A stretch of 64,000 nucleotides of DNA, taken from the NCBI GenBank assembly GCA_016584305.1, contig JACEEZ010004806.1, forward strand, positions 84,318 to 148,317, in the 5' to 3' direction. Numbering within the stretch: position 1 is the stretch's first letter; the number at the start of each line of letters is the position of its first letter. The notes below the pieces were generated by a model that was not told the DNA's origin, ran no database searches, and saw only the letters and a list, made by a program, of their open reading frames with translations. Both the position numbers and the translations under genes were made by a program. Shown one piece after another: positions 23,377 through 35,216 of the stretch. The stretch comes from Chionoecetes opilio. Its lineage: Eukaryota > Arthropoda > Malacostraca > Decapoda > Majidae.

Positions 23377-23539
23377 CTGCAACACTGTCTTTGTACTTCA
23401 TGCTCAACCGAACATGGAAATGACACACACACACACACACACAGTCACACACACACACACACACACATGTCTATATAATTATGTTTTCATCCTGTTAGCT
23501 AAATATCACAGCAAGAACTTGCAACACAGTAAAGCCAAC

Positions 23540-23648
23540 CTTTCCGAAAGTATCCTCCGAACTTATCCAGGAGATCCTCGTTAAATATCGCGTCCTTGAC
23601 AGGTTCTCCGCGTGACTTCATCTTAGAAAACGTTGTGTAATTTGCTAT
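23540..23648 (-). CDS. Cytosolic sulfotransferase, penultimate exon (copy C)
   Basis: Follows a clean polypyrimidine-CAG acceptor and encodes IANYTTFSKMKSRGEP and then DLLDKFGGYFRK plus G. In the family this segment reads I-A-x-x-T-(S/T)-F-x-x-M-K and ends FxRKG just before the GDWKN motif, as here. The donor is GTTGGC. 109 bp, phase consistent with the last exon. It is intact where its relative at 48 kb is decayed. Confidence 0.88.
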
Positions 23649-23749
23649 CTGACAAAAAAAAAAAGAGAAATAAGAGATCTAAATAAACAAATTGAACACC
23701 AAAACACAAAGAAGTTGCTGAATTTCTGATACACCTAAATCTAAATTGC

Positions 23750-23754
<5 letters not shown>

Positions 23755-23812
<58 letters not shown>
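23755..23812. repeat. (GA)n microsatellite
   Basis: About 58 bp of GA dinucleotides. Confidence 0.95.
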
Positions 23813-23813
<1 letters not shown>

Positions 23814-23814
23814 A

Positions 23815-24170
23815 GTGTCGTGGCCTCGGGAAATAATATAATGCTCTTATTACATTCTACGCCACTGATACGACCTCCAACAAATTATTTATCAAGGGGA
23901 GGCGGTGGCCGAGTGGTTAGCAACTAAATAGGGAGAATGTTTTCTTCGAATCTGTTTACTTTTTGTTGGTCTGCTGATAAGGCACCACTGTTGGTTGTAC
24001 TGTGTCTATCTCGATCAATCACAAATGTATATAGTAGAACTCCTCTGGGTACTCTGATAACAGCTAGGTTGGACGTTGCACGAGTGCGGGGGTAGAACAA
24101 AGATATTCAGCCTTAACTTCGTCCTATATGCCAATCTCCCTTTTGCACTGATTGTGACACACTTACAAGA
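23815..24170. repeat. Repeat shared with 56.1 and 59.2-59.4 kb
   Basis: 23818-23930 (CGGGAAATAAT.., ATACGACCTCCAACAAA, GGGGAGGCGGTGGCCGAGTG) recurs inverted at 59270-59410. 24070-24170 (TTTTGCACTGATTGTGAC) recurs directly at 56090-56190. The GAGGCGGTGGCCGAGTGGTTAG piece resembles the A-box of a Ser/Leu-type tRNA but no B-box follows. Confidence 0.6.
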
Positions 24171-24834
24171 GTCCCCAGTGGGCACAGCTCATGAATTCCA
24201 TGTGTATTATACATGGAAATCTGATGAAATCTTGTGTACACTTGTATTCATCAAATTTCCATGTCTTTTCCACGTGGATAACTAGTTACCGAATTCATAT
24301 GTATAAGTGAATGCAGAAATCACGAGATTTCCCTCAGAAAATTATTTACGCATATAACTGGTCGATGAAATCACGTGGAATACATACAATACATATACAA
24401 GAAATTATAGGGATATATATAGATAGCCATATGTATAGCTGAAATATTCAAAATTAGATCAGCCCGAATGATTTTGCACCTTAAATAAGTTGATTTGTCA
24501 TGTTTCACCCATACTCCTATTCATGCGTAGTACATAACGGTGCTGGATAAATCGTTGATAAAACATATTTGAATTTATATTATATATTTCACAAACAAAA
24601 AAATTGCCCCACAAAAATCGTCGATATGCTTCTTTAAGGTATATGTAATCAAAATTAGATAAATAACGAATAAGAAATATCAAGTTTCCTCACAGTTACT
24701 TCATTATTATATTGTATTACATTTAATTTGAACTTGCCGCCAAACAAAAATGCCGCCGACTGGGGAGTGGGGAGGGGCCGCGGGCGGGCGGGGAATAATT
24801 ACCAACTTAACCTCAAAATGACCTAACCTGACCA

Positions 24835-25070
24835 GGTAAAATTCTAGTTCTTTCCCGCCCTTAGGTTTCGCAAGGAGGTTATTGGTGAGGTTATAGTGAG
24901 GTTAGGTTCGTAATATTATTTTGGGGGTTCCAGGGGGGTCGTTTAGGGAGGTGGGGTGAAGGGGGCATCTCCCCCACTTTATAATTACGTTTTAAAAGTA
25001 TCTAAAGGGATCTGTGAAGGTCTGGAGGGAAAAAAACACTAATAAGGGCGGGAAAGGACTAGAATTCTAC
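24835..25070. mobile_element. Small foldback MITE, family C
   Basis: GGTAAAATTCTAGTTCTTTC (24835) and the complement of ...GGACTAGAATTCTACC (25070) form inverted ends, including CCCGCCCTTA. Its terminus resembles families A and B. Interior G-rich, non-coding. Confidence 0.7.
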
Positions 25071-25254
25071 CCTGCACTTACAGCTACCCAACTGTAAATT
25101 TACAGTTTAGGTTATCCCGCGACTTCGAAGCCGAAACATAGTTTTCCTAAATAATTTCGTACCCGGAACTGTTGCCGATATGTATTCTCACCGACGTTGT
25201 CGAGTGTTCCTATTTTCGACGACAGTTCCATTTTTTTATCTCGATATTACACCA

Positions 25255-25595
25255 CCCGGTTAATATTCCGCAGGAGTTGGCGGGTTCCACAGGCCTTACA
25301 GCTTACTTTTACTCTATTGTTTTTGGCTCAATATATTGTGCAGTAGTTATTCACTTGCGGAAACCAAAAATATAGCCTAACACTTATAATTATATAAAAA
25401 TTGCTAGGTTAGGTTACGTTAATGTTTGGTTAGGTTAGATTTAGGTTATATAAAGGTTTAGTTTAGATTAGGTTATGCTTAGGATAGGTTTGGGTCTGGT
25501 TTTGTAGAGTTATTAAGGTTAAAACAAACAAAAAAGGATGGTGTGCGATTGTCCGGGTGGTTGGCGCTGCCAACTCCTGCAGAATATTTAACGAA
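25255..25595. mobile_element. Small foldback with TTAGG core
   Basis: AATATTCCGCAGGAGTTGGC (25264) and GCCAACTCCTGCAGAATATT (25570) are inverted with one mismatch. Between them is a run of GGTTAG/GGTTATA units (25405-25500). Confidence 0.65.
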
Positions 25596-25950
25596 TTGTA
25601 CTTTTTAGTGATGTAAATATTATTTTTGTAGCACTAATAATAAGAATAGAGGAACAGATTTACAAAAAGTGTACCTACTTGTTTTGTTTTCTAGATTACT
25701 TAAACTCAATAAATACTTAAACTGTCCATATATTTAATTTTAATTTTGTGATACATCTGAAGGAAAAAGTTATATTGCTAATAAATGCAAATACCTAATT
25801 AGGTTGAATTGTAACCTTTTAGTATTAAAGTAACTCTTAGAGTACCTGTTTATTATGCTGCAGATGTTACAAACTAAGTCAAGCATGCTTGGCCTGTACT
25901 AATAATTGTACAATGTACTGTACCATACTGATAATAGTTTTTGTTCTTAG

Positions 25951-26140
25951 AATGTGGAAACGAGCAGTGTGGTTGGAAGGCAAGAAAGAAGAGGAGGGTG
26001 TGGTACCACCCAGTTGGGTGTTAGAGGGGAACCAAACTTTGCTTTGGCCACATGGTGTTAATGCTGAGAGTGGCCTTCATAATCAGCAAGAACCGGACAT
26101 GGAGGAAGTTTCTGTTGAAAAAAAGTGAAAATCACTTCTG
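25951..26140 (+). pseudogene. Uncharacterised gene, exon a (DUF4806-like start)
   Basis: After a pyrimidine-rich TTCTTAG acceptor it reads MWKRAVWLEGKKEEEGVVPP, then SWVLEGNQTLLWPHG. The WLEG..VVPPSWV...LLWP pattern resembles the N-terminal segment of the DUF4806-type proteins expanded in arthropods and cnidarians; I know no function for it. An in-frame TGA (26126-26128) interrupts the exon in the only phase that fits the next exon. That could be a real nonsense change or a base error. The donor is GTAGGT. Confidence 0.5.
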
Positions 26141-26734
26141 GTAGGTATTTTACTGCTACCATACTGGTAGCCTCCTGCATGACATTCACTTTCTTTTATG
26201 GATGCTCATCTTAGAATCACTAATTTGATCTCCCTTATAACAGTACCTGAAATTCAATTACTAGCTATTACGGTCATCAATATTACAATTAAAGCAATAT
26301 ATATATAGGTTATAAAATATAAACACACAAGATAAGGGAAGAAAATAAATATCAAAATTGCCTCTAGCCCAGTATATAATGTTGACCAGTATATATCTAG
26401 TTAAGACTGCTTTTGTTTTCGTCTACTGAAAAATTGACTTGGCTCGTCATAAGCTATGGAACATCAAGTCTAATACAATCCAGCACTGTATTGCTATTTA
26501 CGGCTGTATTATATTTTATGTTTGTAAGATATGATATGCAATAACCTATTCTACATGTTATCTGCTGATTGTGGTTCCATGTCAGTTTCACCACCACATG
26601 TTTAATTTCGATTTAATCCTCGATTTAGATTGTTCTGAACAACATGAAGATTCTTGTTATCTCGGCCAACCTAAACTGTTTGGTTATGGGACAGTTAAGT
26701 TAAATACCATCACAAAGTTGAGTCAAGTTATTAG

Positions 26735-26929
26735 GCAGTGGTTAAGATTTATGGTAAAAAAATTTCAGACAGTTTTCAAGAATGTGACAACTACCAGCTG
26801 ACATCTACCGTGGAGAGTTTATAGAGAGCAACAGTGATCCAGATGATGAAGGTCTACTCTTGCAAGGGAGGAGAAAACGATCCAAGAAGAATCTACCTGA
26901 GGACTTTGTCAGCAGTGAAGACTTACATG
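26735..26929 (+). pseudogene. Uncharacterised gene, exon b
   Basis: The exon opens AVVKIYGKKISDSFQECDNY in one frame and, after a one- or two-base shift near 26800, continues IYRGEFIESNSDPDDEGLLL and QGRRKRSKKNLPEDFVSSED. The last part is acidic and then basic, typical of a disordered linker. The start phase agrees with exon a, and the end phase (GAC TTA CAT G) agrees with exon c. The donor is GTAGGC. The frameshift inside is the only lesion. Confidence 0.5.
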
Positions 26930-27311
26930 GTAGGCAACCCTAAAATCACAATTAATAATATACTAATGATGTAAAACAAAAAATATTTATACAAAAGAAT
27001 TATGTCAGTGAATAAGATACTAGTACTGTTGTTGTTGATAAATATGTTTAAATAACAAGTTGAGAGAATTGAGAAGTTGTTACAGAGAAAAGTATTAAAC
27101 ATATGTTTGGAGAGCAAAATTTTCCCATCACATTTATTGTTTCCACCTTGTCTAATTGTGGAAAGAAATATAGATGCCTGGTTTCCCAGGCCCCTTCCTC
27201 CTCCCTTTATTTGTCTTTTACGAATCAGAGGGAATACGGTGACAATATTCTTACACACCTGTCTGGGATGATTGTAAGATGTGTTTGTAATGTGTAATAA
27301 TTTTGACACAG

Positions 27312-27504
27312 AAAAGGGCCACATGATGCCAGTCTCGCAGAAGACACTGGTCACAGCCTCCCCAGAAAAGGTGGCATCTGCTCCTTCACAGGTCCTATTT
27401 CCAAAGCCTCCTCCTAAGGTATCATCGAATCTGCTGTCCATCAGAACACCTGGGCTGACGGAGTCTGGTGCAGCCAAGAGATCTAGGTCATCTGACTATA
27501 ATAG
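27312..27504 (+). CDS. Uncharacterised gene, exon c
   Basis: Exon with acceptor ACACAG and donor GTATGG. It encodes a Pro/Ser-rich stretch beginning EKGHMMPVSQKTLVTASPEK and ending KRSRSSDYNR. It is open throughout, and both junction phases match exons b and d (G+AA = Glu; AG+G = Arg). No domain recognised, likely unstructured. Confidence 0.5.
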
Positions 27505-27929
27505 GTATGGTATTCTTGCATTGGTGTTATTTGTTTTGTTCATTAACCTTGTATATTAATTCTTGGGAAACCAACCCCCATGATATAAAATTGTCTTCAG
27601 GATACTATTTTCCAGACATACTTTTCATGCCTTTTCCACACTACCTTACCACTATGAGGGAGCTTTTCTATTTATGTACTGGTCTATTTTTTTTCATCCA
27701 TACAACTTATACAGTTACTCTCCCAATCCATGATACCACACCACAATCTTTACCTAAAGATCACACCCATGCCAAAGATCTCAGTTACTACCTTTGGGTT
27801 ATATATTGCCAGTTATTCAAAGAAGACTAATTCCATTGAAGTTTTTATACCGAATGTTTTTCCCCTTGTACGGGTCTGTATGAAGTAAATATGCAGTACA
27901 GTGATTTTGTATTGTAGGTTTCGAGTTTT

Positions 27930-27935
<6 letters not shown>

Positions 27936-27975
<40 letters not shown>

Positions 27976-28018
27976 ATAATTATTTTATTTTATATATATG
28001 TGTGTGTGTGTGTGTGTG
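27936..28018. repeat. AT then GT microsatellite in intron
   Basis: (AT)n at 27936-27972 and (TG)n at 28000-28018, just upstream of the last exon of the plus-strand gene. Confidence 0.9.
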
Positions 28019-28080
28019 AGTGTGTTTTCAAATGTCTTTTGTATGCAGTGAATATTTTCTGAAGGACTTTTATTACACAG

Positions 28081-29202
28081 GAGCCAAGAGAAACGAAGTG
28101 ATTCCCCTGACCAACATGACTTAAGACAACATGACAGATGTCATCGACAAGGAACTCCTGACCAGCGTGACAAACATTATCAACAAGGAAGCCATGACGA
28201 AAGTGACAGCCCTGACGATCATGAAAGGAGACAACATGACATACGATACCGAAGAGGAAGCCATGACCAGCATGACAGCCCTGGCCAGCATGACAGCCCT
28301 GGCCAGCATGACAGCCCTGGCCAGCATGACAGCCCTGGCCAGGCATGACAGCAATGGCCAGCATGACAGGAGACAACATGACATACGATACCGAAGAGGA
28401 AGCCACGACCAGCGTGACAGCCCTGACCCGCATGACAGGAGACAACATGACATACAATCCCGAAGAGGAAGCCATGACCAGCGTGACAGCCCTGACCCGC
28501 ATGACAGGAGACAACATGACATACGATACCGAAGAGGAAGCCACGACCAGCGTGACAGCCCTGGCCACCACGACGGGAGACAACATGACATACAATCCCG
28601 AAGAGGAAGCCATGACCAGCGTGACAGCCCTGACCCGCATGACAGGAGACAACATGACATTCAATCCCGAAGAGGAAGCCATGACCAGCGTGACAGCCCT
28701 GGCCAGCATGACAGGAGACAACGTGACATACAAACCCGAAGAGGAAGCCATGACCAGCATGGCAGACATTATCGAAGAAGAAGCCATGACCATCATGACA
28801 GCCCTGACCAGCATGACAGAAAACATGACAGACATTATCGAAGAGGAAGCCATGACCAGCATGACAGGGACGACAGACATGACAGACATAACCAAAGGGG
28901 TAGCAAGACCAGAGGTGATCTCAAGAAGCTGGATGCTACCCTTGAAAACCGTGACCCTTGTAATGACAATGAAGAGGATAAGGAAGACAGTCAAGATGCT
29001 GTATAACATGCTTGGTCAGAGGGGAAAGTTACCCTTTAGAAAAACAAAATTATATAGTGTGATTCAGAATAGCGTGCTTCGAAAGTTCTCAGATTCAAGT
29101 GTGACAGAAATACAAACGATGGTTGCAGCAAAATTGCGTAATGCCCCAAAATTGAAAACAGATGAAAATTTATTGAACTACATTATCACATACACTCAAT
29201 AA
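28081..29202 (+). pseudogene. Uncharacterised gene, last exon with 69-bp coding repeat
   Basis: Acceptor TTACACAG. The frame set by exon c starts SQEKRSDSPDQHDLRQHD and runs into His/Asp/Arg/Ser-rich repeats of the form RRQHDIRYRRGSHDQRDSPD. At about 28340 one extra G moves the frame, which then continues to a stop at 29004-29006. A conserved-looking tail in the next frame, LPFRKTKLYSVIQ then TEIQTMVAAKLRNAPKL, ends at 29202. The tail suggests a further frameshift in an originally single protein. Unit length 69 bp (23 codons) keeps any frame open, so other strands and frames also look long here. Function unknown. Confidence 0.5.
28360..28760 (+). repeat. 69-bp tandem repeat
   Basis: ACATAC/ACATTC landmarks fall at 28381, 28450, 28519, 28588, 28657 and 28726, exactly 69 bp apart. 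An 18-bp sub-repeat (AGCATGACAGCCCTGGCC) fills 28262-28340 upstream. Confidence 0.95.
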
Positions 29203-29516
29203 TGATCATACGAAGGTGGGCAAACTTACTACCCCATGTCTCATGCATGACCTTTGTGAACTTTGACCTCAACTTGGGAGGTTTGTAAGATGTACTTAAC
29301 ATAAACCTGTGCAGATTATGTTTAAATCAAGTACAGTATAGAAATCATGAGACCAGGCAGATTTTTATTGTGTTTACTATTAGAAAAGTTTTTATATGAT
29401 AAAAAAATGCTGGTAAAATTATGATATCAACTAACAGGTTGTGTACAGTTTGTGTCCCGTGATAAGGAGCAGCTAACCCCAAGTGACTTCGTTCCACCCA
29501 CCCAATTTTATCACTA

Positions 29517-29556
<40 letters not shown>

Positions 29557-29575
29557 AATATATATATATATATTT

Positions 29576-29621
<46 letters not shown>

Positions 29622-30600
29622 TTATTTTTTTTTTTTGCATCACTGAAATTGCCAGTTTAGTTATTGCAGTCATTCTGTATTCACTTCCTGTATCTAATAA
29701 CCTATCTAAAGGGAAATACAAATGATGTGGTAATTTTTTGCTCTCTGGGCTCATGTAGTATTGATTTTTCACAAAACGGATGGGAGATTATTTTGGTTTT
29801 AGGATTTTCAAAATTAAGGTGTCATGATTAAAAGATGTAAAACCGAATAGAAATATACGTTATGTTTAATATTATTTTTTTCTTTATACATATACGTATA
29901 TAACATTCAGAGTTTTCAATATTGTGCAGACTATGTAAATATCTTGCAAGAGAAGATATTTATAAAGCCATGGCACAGTACTATGTATGGTCCAGTGAGT
30001 CTGAAGTCTGCATCATTGTGTTGTGACAACCTGTCTGTGTACAATGCGTCCTATCTCGTGATACATGTTTCTGTATTATTTGCCTTACCTCACCTGATAT
30101 ACGAAATATGCTGTTTCGATTGCCACCATGAGACTCGGCACGGATTATAAAACAGACATATGTTTGTAAAAACTTATTCATAAGAAGACGTCTCCTCTCC
30201 ATGTTAATTCATATGACATTTTAGCTGCAATCTTATAACACCATCGCCTTCGAGATTTTTTTTCTATGGGGTGAAATTATTTATTTACTTCTGTATCTAT
30301 ATTCAAGAATCTTAAAATGACAATCACAAGTAAATACTGTTGTGAAGATTTTGGAGTGACTTTTCAGTTATACTCTTAATTACTTTTTTTTTCTTTTTTT
30401 TCTGATTTTTTTTCCAAACATGTCTGTTTTACAAGCACTGCTGAGATTCAAGGTGTCAACCAAAACACCTTATCTAGTACGTATATCAAGTGAGCTAATG
30501 CAAATTATACAGAAACAAGTATCACGAGGTTGGATGCATTGTGGACGGACAGTTTGACAAACACGATAATGCAGACTAAGCTCAGATAATTCAAAGATAA
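29203..30600. other. AT-rich 3' part of the 6.6-kb segment
   Basis: An (AT)n tract at 29521-29615. The rest has no recognised gene. Short T-rich runs lie near 30385-30410. Possible polyadenylation signals for the upstream gene are abundant but not distinguishable. Confidence 0.4.
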
Positions 30601-30784
30601 GCATACACATGATTTATTCCACCAGATATTACTGTGTATTACACATGAATCTGGTCATGTGTATTCCACGTGCAGAATTTCACATGAAATCAATTTGCAT
30701 ATTAGATCAGATATCCATGTGTGTTCCACGTGTAGAATCCATGTGTATTCCACATGAATTATGCGACATTTGCCCACTGGGAAG

Positions 30785-32165
30785 TTTTAAGTTCTCAATG
30801 ATGTAAAACTGCAAGATGCTACTGTGTATTGTTTCATTTTTTCCATAGATTGCCTAATTAGCATATTAATTAGGTATGTCACGAAATTACGAATATATTC
30901 CCTATATGACATAACATATGTTTAAATAAAAGCAAAAATCAGTTTTGAATCTGATGTTCTAAGTCAACATATTATTGTGGGATGTGGGTGGGTGTATTGG
31001 AAGGTGCAGTTGTGTGGGAAATGGACTATCATGCACCAACTACTGCTTGTGTGAAGGAGGGGAGGGGGGTGCATCAACCAACTAACACAAAGGGTTGATG
31101 ACGAGGGAGACGAGGAGGAGGGATATAAAGAAGACGAGGGTATGGAGAGGAAGGACATTGACCATGAAGAGGAAGACACGTCTTGACGGTACCTGGAACT
31201 GTCGCCGATAGGAACTGTCGCCGATATCGGCGACTGCTCCAATTTTTCACGTCGGCGGGAGTTCCAATTGTCGGCGACAGTTCTAGTTCTTGATCTTGAT
31301 ATTACAGTACCCAATATATCATTTAATAAGCTTTAATCATGTTTCTGCCTTCAGGGATTAAATACCAGCAATAACTTTAACTATCAAAGACTTTCAATGG
31401 GAGAAATATACTTGTAAAGTTGTCAACACCCTTCTCCTGACTCCGCCCCCTTGGAGACTTGACCTGGCGCAGCATCGCAAGCGACGCAAGGCGATCGCAA
31501 TAGTACGGCCCTAGGTGGCTTGAAGATACCTTCACCTTTTCCGCGAGAATTTCAGTTCCATTAACCGTATTGACTCTCCAGTCAGACCATTTCTACGACA
31601 ACTCCATTGTGCGCAGTGCTAATTGTTGATATAAAGAACAATAATATGTTGATTTAGAATATTAGATTCAAAACAAATTTTTGATTTTATTTAAAACATG
31701 AAATGTCAAATGGGGAGGCGGTAGCGGAGCGGTTAGAGTCTCCGACTGGCGTTCCCGGTGACCCGAGTTCGATCCCCGAAGAAACCCAAAACCTTTAAGC
31801 ACCGTCGAGTTGCCTAAGAACACCCACATAACCTGCCTATCAACTCTACCTTCGACTGCGAGTGCATCGAAGGACACAGGGGGGCATACCTAATTAATAT
31901 GCTAATTAGGCGATCTATGGAAAAAAGGAAAAATACACAGTAGCATCTTGCAGTTTTACATCATTGAGAACTTGAAACTTAGGTCTAGACACCCATAGGG
32001 ATTCTATAGCCGGTTTAATAAGGAAGATAATACGAATATGTTAATTAGGTCAATTATGCAAATTTTTCAACAAAGGCAAATTAGCATCCTGCAGTTTCTG
32101 CATACTTAGGATGTGTACATTGCATTTGAAGCATAAAACCTTACAGTACTCAACATTTCCAGGTT
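30785..32165. mobile_element. Foldback element, copy 1 (left arm shortened), holding a SINE
   Basis: The sequence from GTTTTAAGTTCTCAATGATG (30786) reappears inverted at about 31955-31985. Both copies carry CTAATTAGCATATTAATTAGG. The whole block matches 59.46-60.82 kb closely. The left arm here is cut at the CCCAGTGGG end of the preceding element. Confidence 0.65.
31711..31893 (+). repeat. tRNA-derived SINE (family 1), 3' deleted
   Basis: GGGGAGGCGGTAGCGGAGCG followed by GTTAGAGTC (A-box) and CGAGTTCGATCCCC (B-box) form a tRNA-like head, then a body with CACCGTCGAGTTGCCTAAG. Compared with the copy at 60.18 kb, the last ~180 bp including poly-A are missing. Confidence 0.8.
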
Positions 32166-32189
32166 CACCAGCTGGCTAGTAAACTATTA

Positions 32190-32234
32190 GAGTTTCTCTC
32201 TCTCTCCTCTCTCTCTCCCCTCTCTCTCTCTCTA

Positions 32235-32272
<38 letters not shown>

Positions 32273-32306
32273 ACTCTCTCTATCTCTCTCTCTCTTCTCT
32301 CTCATT
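32190..32306. repeat. (CT)n microsatellite
   Basis: Interrupted CT dinucleotides. The same tract, longer, lies at 60833-61080 in the duplicated copy. Confidence 0.95.
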
Positions 32307-32390
32307 CTACATAAATACAAACGAAGGGAATATGTCCTCAGATATATAACTGTGTGACGAAAATTCATATTTCGCCGTTAGGTGTTGTAT

Positions 32391-33690
32391 GTTCAAGATG
32401 GCCGGAGCAGAGGTAGTCCAGCCCATGGATGAAGTCATGGGTAAACGAGAGGGTTTCCCCCCGCTCGATAGGTCACCCATTAAACGTCGTGACCCTTGAC
32501 TCGACTCTCTGATCTGTGGCCTTCGGCATGCCACTAAAATCAATGACCAATTTGCTATACGAAGGTATCTGTCCCTTTATGATACTACAAACTTTTTGAC
32601 TCCTAAAACCACTCGTTCCACTTCCCACCCCCTCCCCGTTTCTATCTCATGGTACTACCTACGTGGTCGGACGCCAATTAAATCCAAGCCCCTCTGCATA
32701 GGAGGTAATCTTACCTGTAGGCTCTGCAAAACTTGTTACTCCTACAAGTCACTCCATATAACGTCTGCCTTCCCCTCCTATCAGTGGTTCGGATCCCACG
32801 TAAAACTGTAGGTCCCTCCGCTCTACGGAGTCCTTCTTCCCCTGTCCAATCTCTGAAAAAATAAAACAAAACAAAAAAACACTTTTAATCTCAGACTTCT
32901 TTCACTAAAGTTTTCACAATTTCCTTCTCCTGTATGTATATGTTGGAACGCGAGAGAGGTAGTGGAGAAATGAAGCCAGCCGCCCGTGCGGGGTGCCGAG
33001 GAGTATCAGGGTGTGCGCGCGTACATGGCAATGACAGAAAAAAGCAAAACAAGACAATAAACAAACAACAACAGCAACAACAAAAACAAGATAAGAAGAA
33101 AGAAGATAAGAAGAAAGAAGAACGAAGAGAAGAAGAAATCAAGTCAAGCGTGAAGAAAGAAAAATCAAGAACAAAACCAAAACCGAAGAAAAACTGGTGG
33201 GGGGGCGGGGGTGGGCGCGGGGATGTCCTGGGTGTGTCCGGAGCACCATCTTCCGAGGCCCATGTCCTGCCAAGCCGCCCCAGAGTGGTTTCTGTCTGCT
33301 CGTGCGAGATGGGAAAGCGTTTTCGTTAGGTCGATTTCGACTCACCAACAAAACACACAAAAACATACAGCACCTGGGTCAAGCCCCGGAGACTTTTTCT
33401 CTTACTAGCCTCCTTTCTCTCACCCATCTATTCTTCTCCCTGTCCCCACTTCCCCATCTCCTGCTTTCTCTTTTTATATTCTGTTCTTGCCTCGACCCCC
33501 ACTCCAATCATTTCCACTCTTATAGTGTTGTGTGAGGAGCCACTGTGACGGCGTGGGCATACCACGGGGAGGCTGGGGTGGTCCTCCTTTCCCCTTGATC
33601 CCAGGGTATTGTGAGTATCTTGTAAAGTGTTTTCATCATTATTAGTTCACCGATGTCGGGTGGGCTGTATTTACGGAAAGTGAAGTACTT
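32391..33690 (+). other. Left interior of the 5.5-kb block, no firm gene
   Basis: A short frame at 32391-32501 begins MFKMAGAEVVQPMDEVMG and ends with a stop after SPIKRRDP. It is not recognised and could be the remains of a gag-like start. 32870-33200 is rich in AAC/AAG. Nothing else is supported. Confidence 0.3.
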
Positions 33691-34915
33691 ACTTACTTAG
33701 TTCACTTAGTAGAATTTCGCCCCCCAGGGGGGCAGCAAAGGTGGGCCTCCGCTGTGGCCAGGCAGCTCCGCTTCTCTGGGGGTGTGGTGGCACGCCAAAG
33801 AGTTGCTTCCGGTGCTGGGGGTAGCCTGTGTGTTGGGGCTCGTCGGGCACTGATGCCAACCATTTGTCCACTGATGCTTGAAGGAGTCAGTGGATACTCC
33901 AGTCAGCTCCCTGATGGCCTTTGGCACAGCATTGAACAAACGAGCCCCATTTCTTGTAAATGAGTTATGTCCTACTGTTGCTACTCTTTGAGTGGTGGCT
34001 TGTGTTCTCCTGATGTAGCACAGTCGACCTTTCCTTGGATGATGGTTTATTTGCAGGCCTACGTCGGGTACCAGTGTCTCTAGGGTCTTCCACACATAGA
34101 TTACTAGGTACCTCTCACGTCTTCTCTGCAGGGAGTACGTCTAAGGTGGCGTAGACGCCCCCAGTAATCCATATGCTGGGAGTCCCAGATTTTACTGGTG
34201 AAGGCCTCTGTAGAGCTTCCAATTTTACTATGTCCCCTTTCTTGTACGGCGACCAGAGCTGGCAGCAATACTCCAGTCGGGGGAGGACGAGGGCCTTCCA
34301 TAGTGTTAACATGCAGGTCCTCTCCCTGGTGTAAAAGGGGCCTGAGGATCCACCCGGTCATTTCTTGGCAGTGTTTGATATGTTATTATGTGCTGTGAGA
34401 AGGTACTATCAGCACTCATGGTGATGCCCAAGTCACGCACGTGGTGTGCTGGGGTGTTTGGTTTGCTGGGGGGCCCTGGTAGGGGGTGTCTCCCTTGATG
34501 TTATGTGGGGGGCCGTACTTCATTAGTTCAAATTTGTCGCTGTTCATTGACATGTTTTTTGGTATCCAAGCCCAGTCTAGGAGGTGATTTAAGTCTTCCT
34601 GCAACCGGGCCACATCCTCTTCTGTTGCTATTCCCCTCTTTACCCTTGTGTCATCGGAAAAAAAAAAAGAGGTAGCCTGGGAGTGCCGGAGTCCCCTGTC
34701 AATGTCCCCGATCATGATCAGGAACAACAGAGGTCCCAGCACTGACCCCTGCGGAACTCCACTTACCACGTCACTCGGGTCTGAGAGGTGCCCCTGTACT
34801 GATACCTTTTGTGTCCTGCCTGTCAAGAAAGTGTGGATCCACTTCCAAGGTTTCCTGATATGCCAAGGCCCCTTAATTTGTGGAGGAGGAGGCCCCATGA
34901 TCAACTTTGTCAAGT
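33690..34915 (-). pseudogene. LINE reverse transcriptase, C-terminal half, decayed
   Basis: Minus-strand pieces in three frames. The first, about 34910-34420, has SGVPQGSVLGPLLFLI and FSDDTRV, the palm motifs of non-LTR reverse transcriptases (usual FADDT has A to S here). Then come LTLWKALVLPRLEYCCQLWS and, at 34095-33706, LVPDVGLQINHHPRKGRLCY. That order is the standard RT-to-tail layout of jockey/CR1-group LINEs. The 5' part is missing. A short TTAC/ACTT repeat (33686-33702) marks the 3' tail, as is usual for such elements. At least two frameshifts. Confidence 0.8.
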
Positions 34916-34919
34916 AGGA

Positions 34920-35208
34920 GGGAAGTAGGTGATGAGGCTCAGTAGAAGCGCTCTTTTGTGATTGGGAGAATAACGTTCAGTTGAAGCGTTGTGTTGTGTA
35001 TAGAGGCTCAGTTGAAGCTCTCTTGGTTATGTGATGAGGCTCAGTAGAAGCACTCTAAGGTTGTATGTTATGTATAGAGACTCAGTTAGAAGTGCTCTTA
35101 AGGTGTTTTTGTGTGTGGAGGCTGGAAGTTAGAGAGAGACGGAAAGTGAGAGTGAGTGAGATTTTGGTAGCGTCGCGCGTGGTATCCCTATCTACGAGTT
35201 TTCTGTGA
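34920..35208. repeat. AGGCTCAGTTGAAGC short tandem repeats
   Basis: Four degenerate copies of a ~55-bp unit containing AGGCTCAGTTGAAGC(G/T)CTCT between 34935 and 35110. The following 100 bp continue on the far side of the hAT insertion (37717 onward). Confidence 0.6.
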
Positions 35209-35216
35209 CCGTGCAT

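Larger units (their letters stand above)
24174..30781 (+). mobile_element. Candidate 6.6-kb element with CCCAGTGGGCA inverted ends
   Basis: CCCAGTGGGCACAGCTCATG starts at 24174. The complement of the sequence ending at 30781 reads CCCAGTGGGCAAATGTCGC. Both are followed by CATGTG/CACGTGGAATAC-rich sequence. The only gene inside is on the plus strand. Flanking bases do not match, so the two ends could belong to different insertions of one family. Superfamily not recognised. Confidence 0.4.

Noticed and set aside
23896..23925. tRNA gene (GAGGCGGTGGCCGAGTGGTT)
   Set aside because: Only an A-box-like stretch. No B-box or cloverleaf follows, and the piece is a copy of a repeat at 59.27 kb.
27990..29009. 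339-residue minus-strand frame over the 69-bp repeat
   Set aside because: Open only because the repeat unit is a multiple of three. Splicing supports the plus strand.
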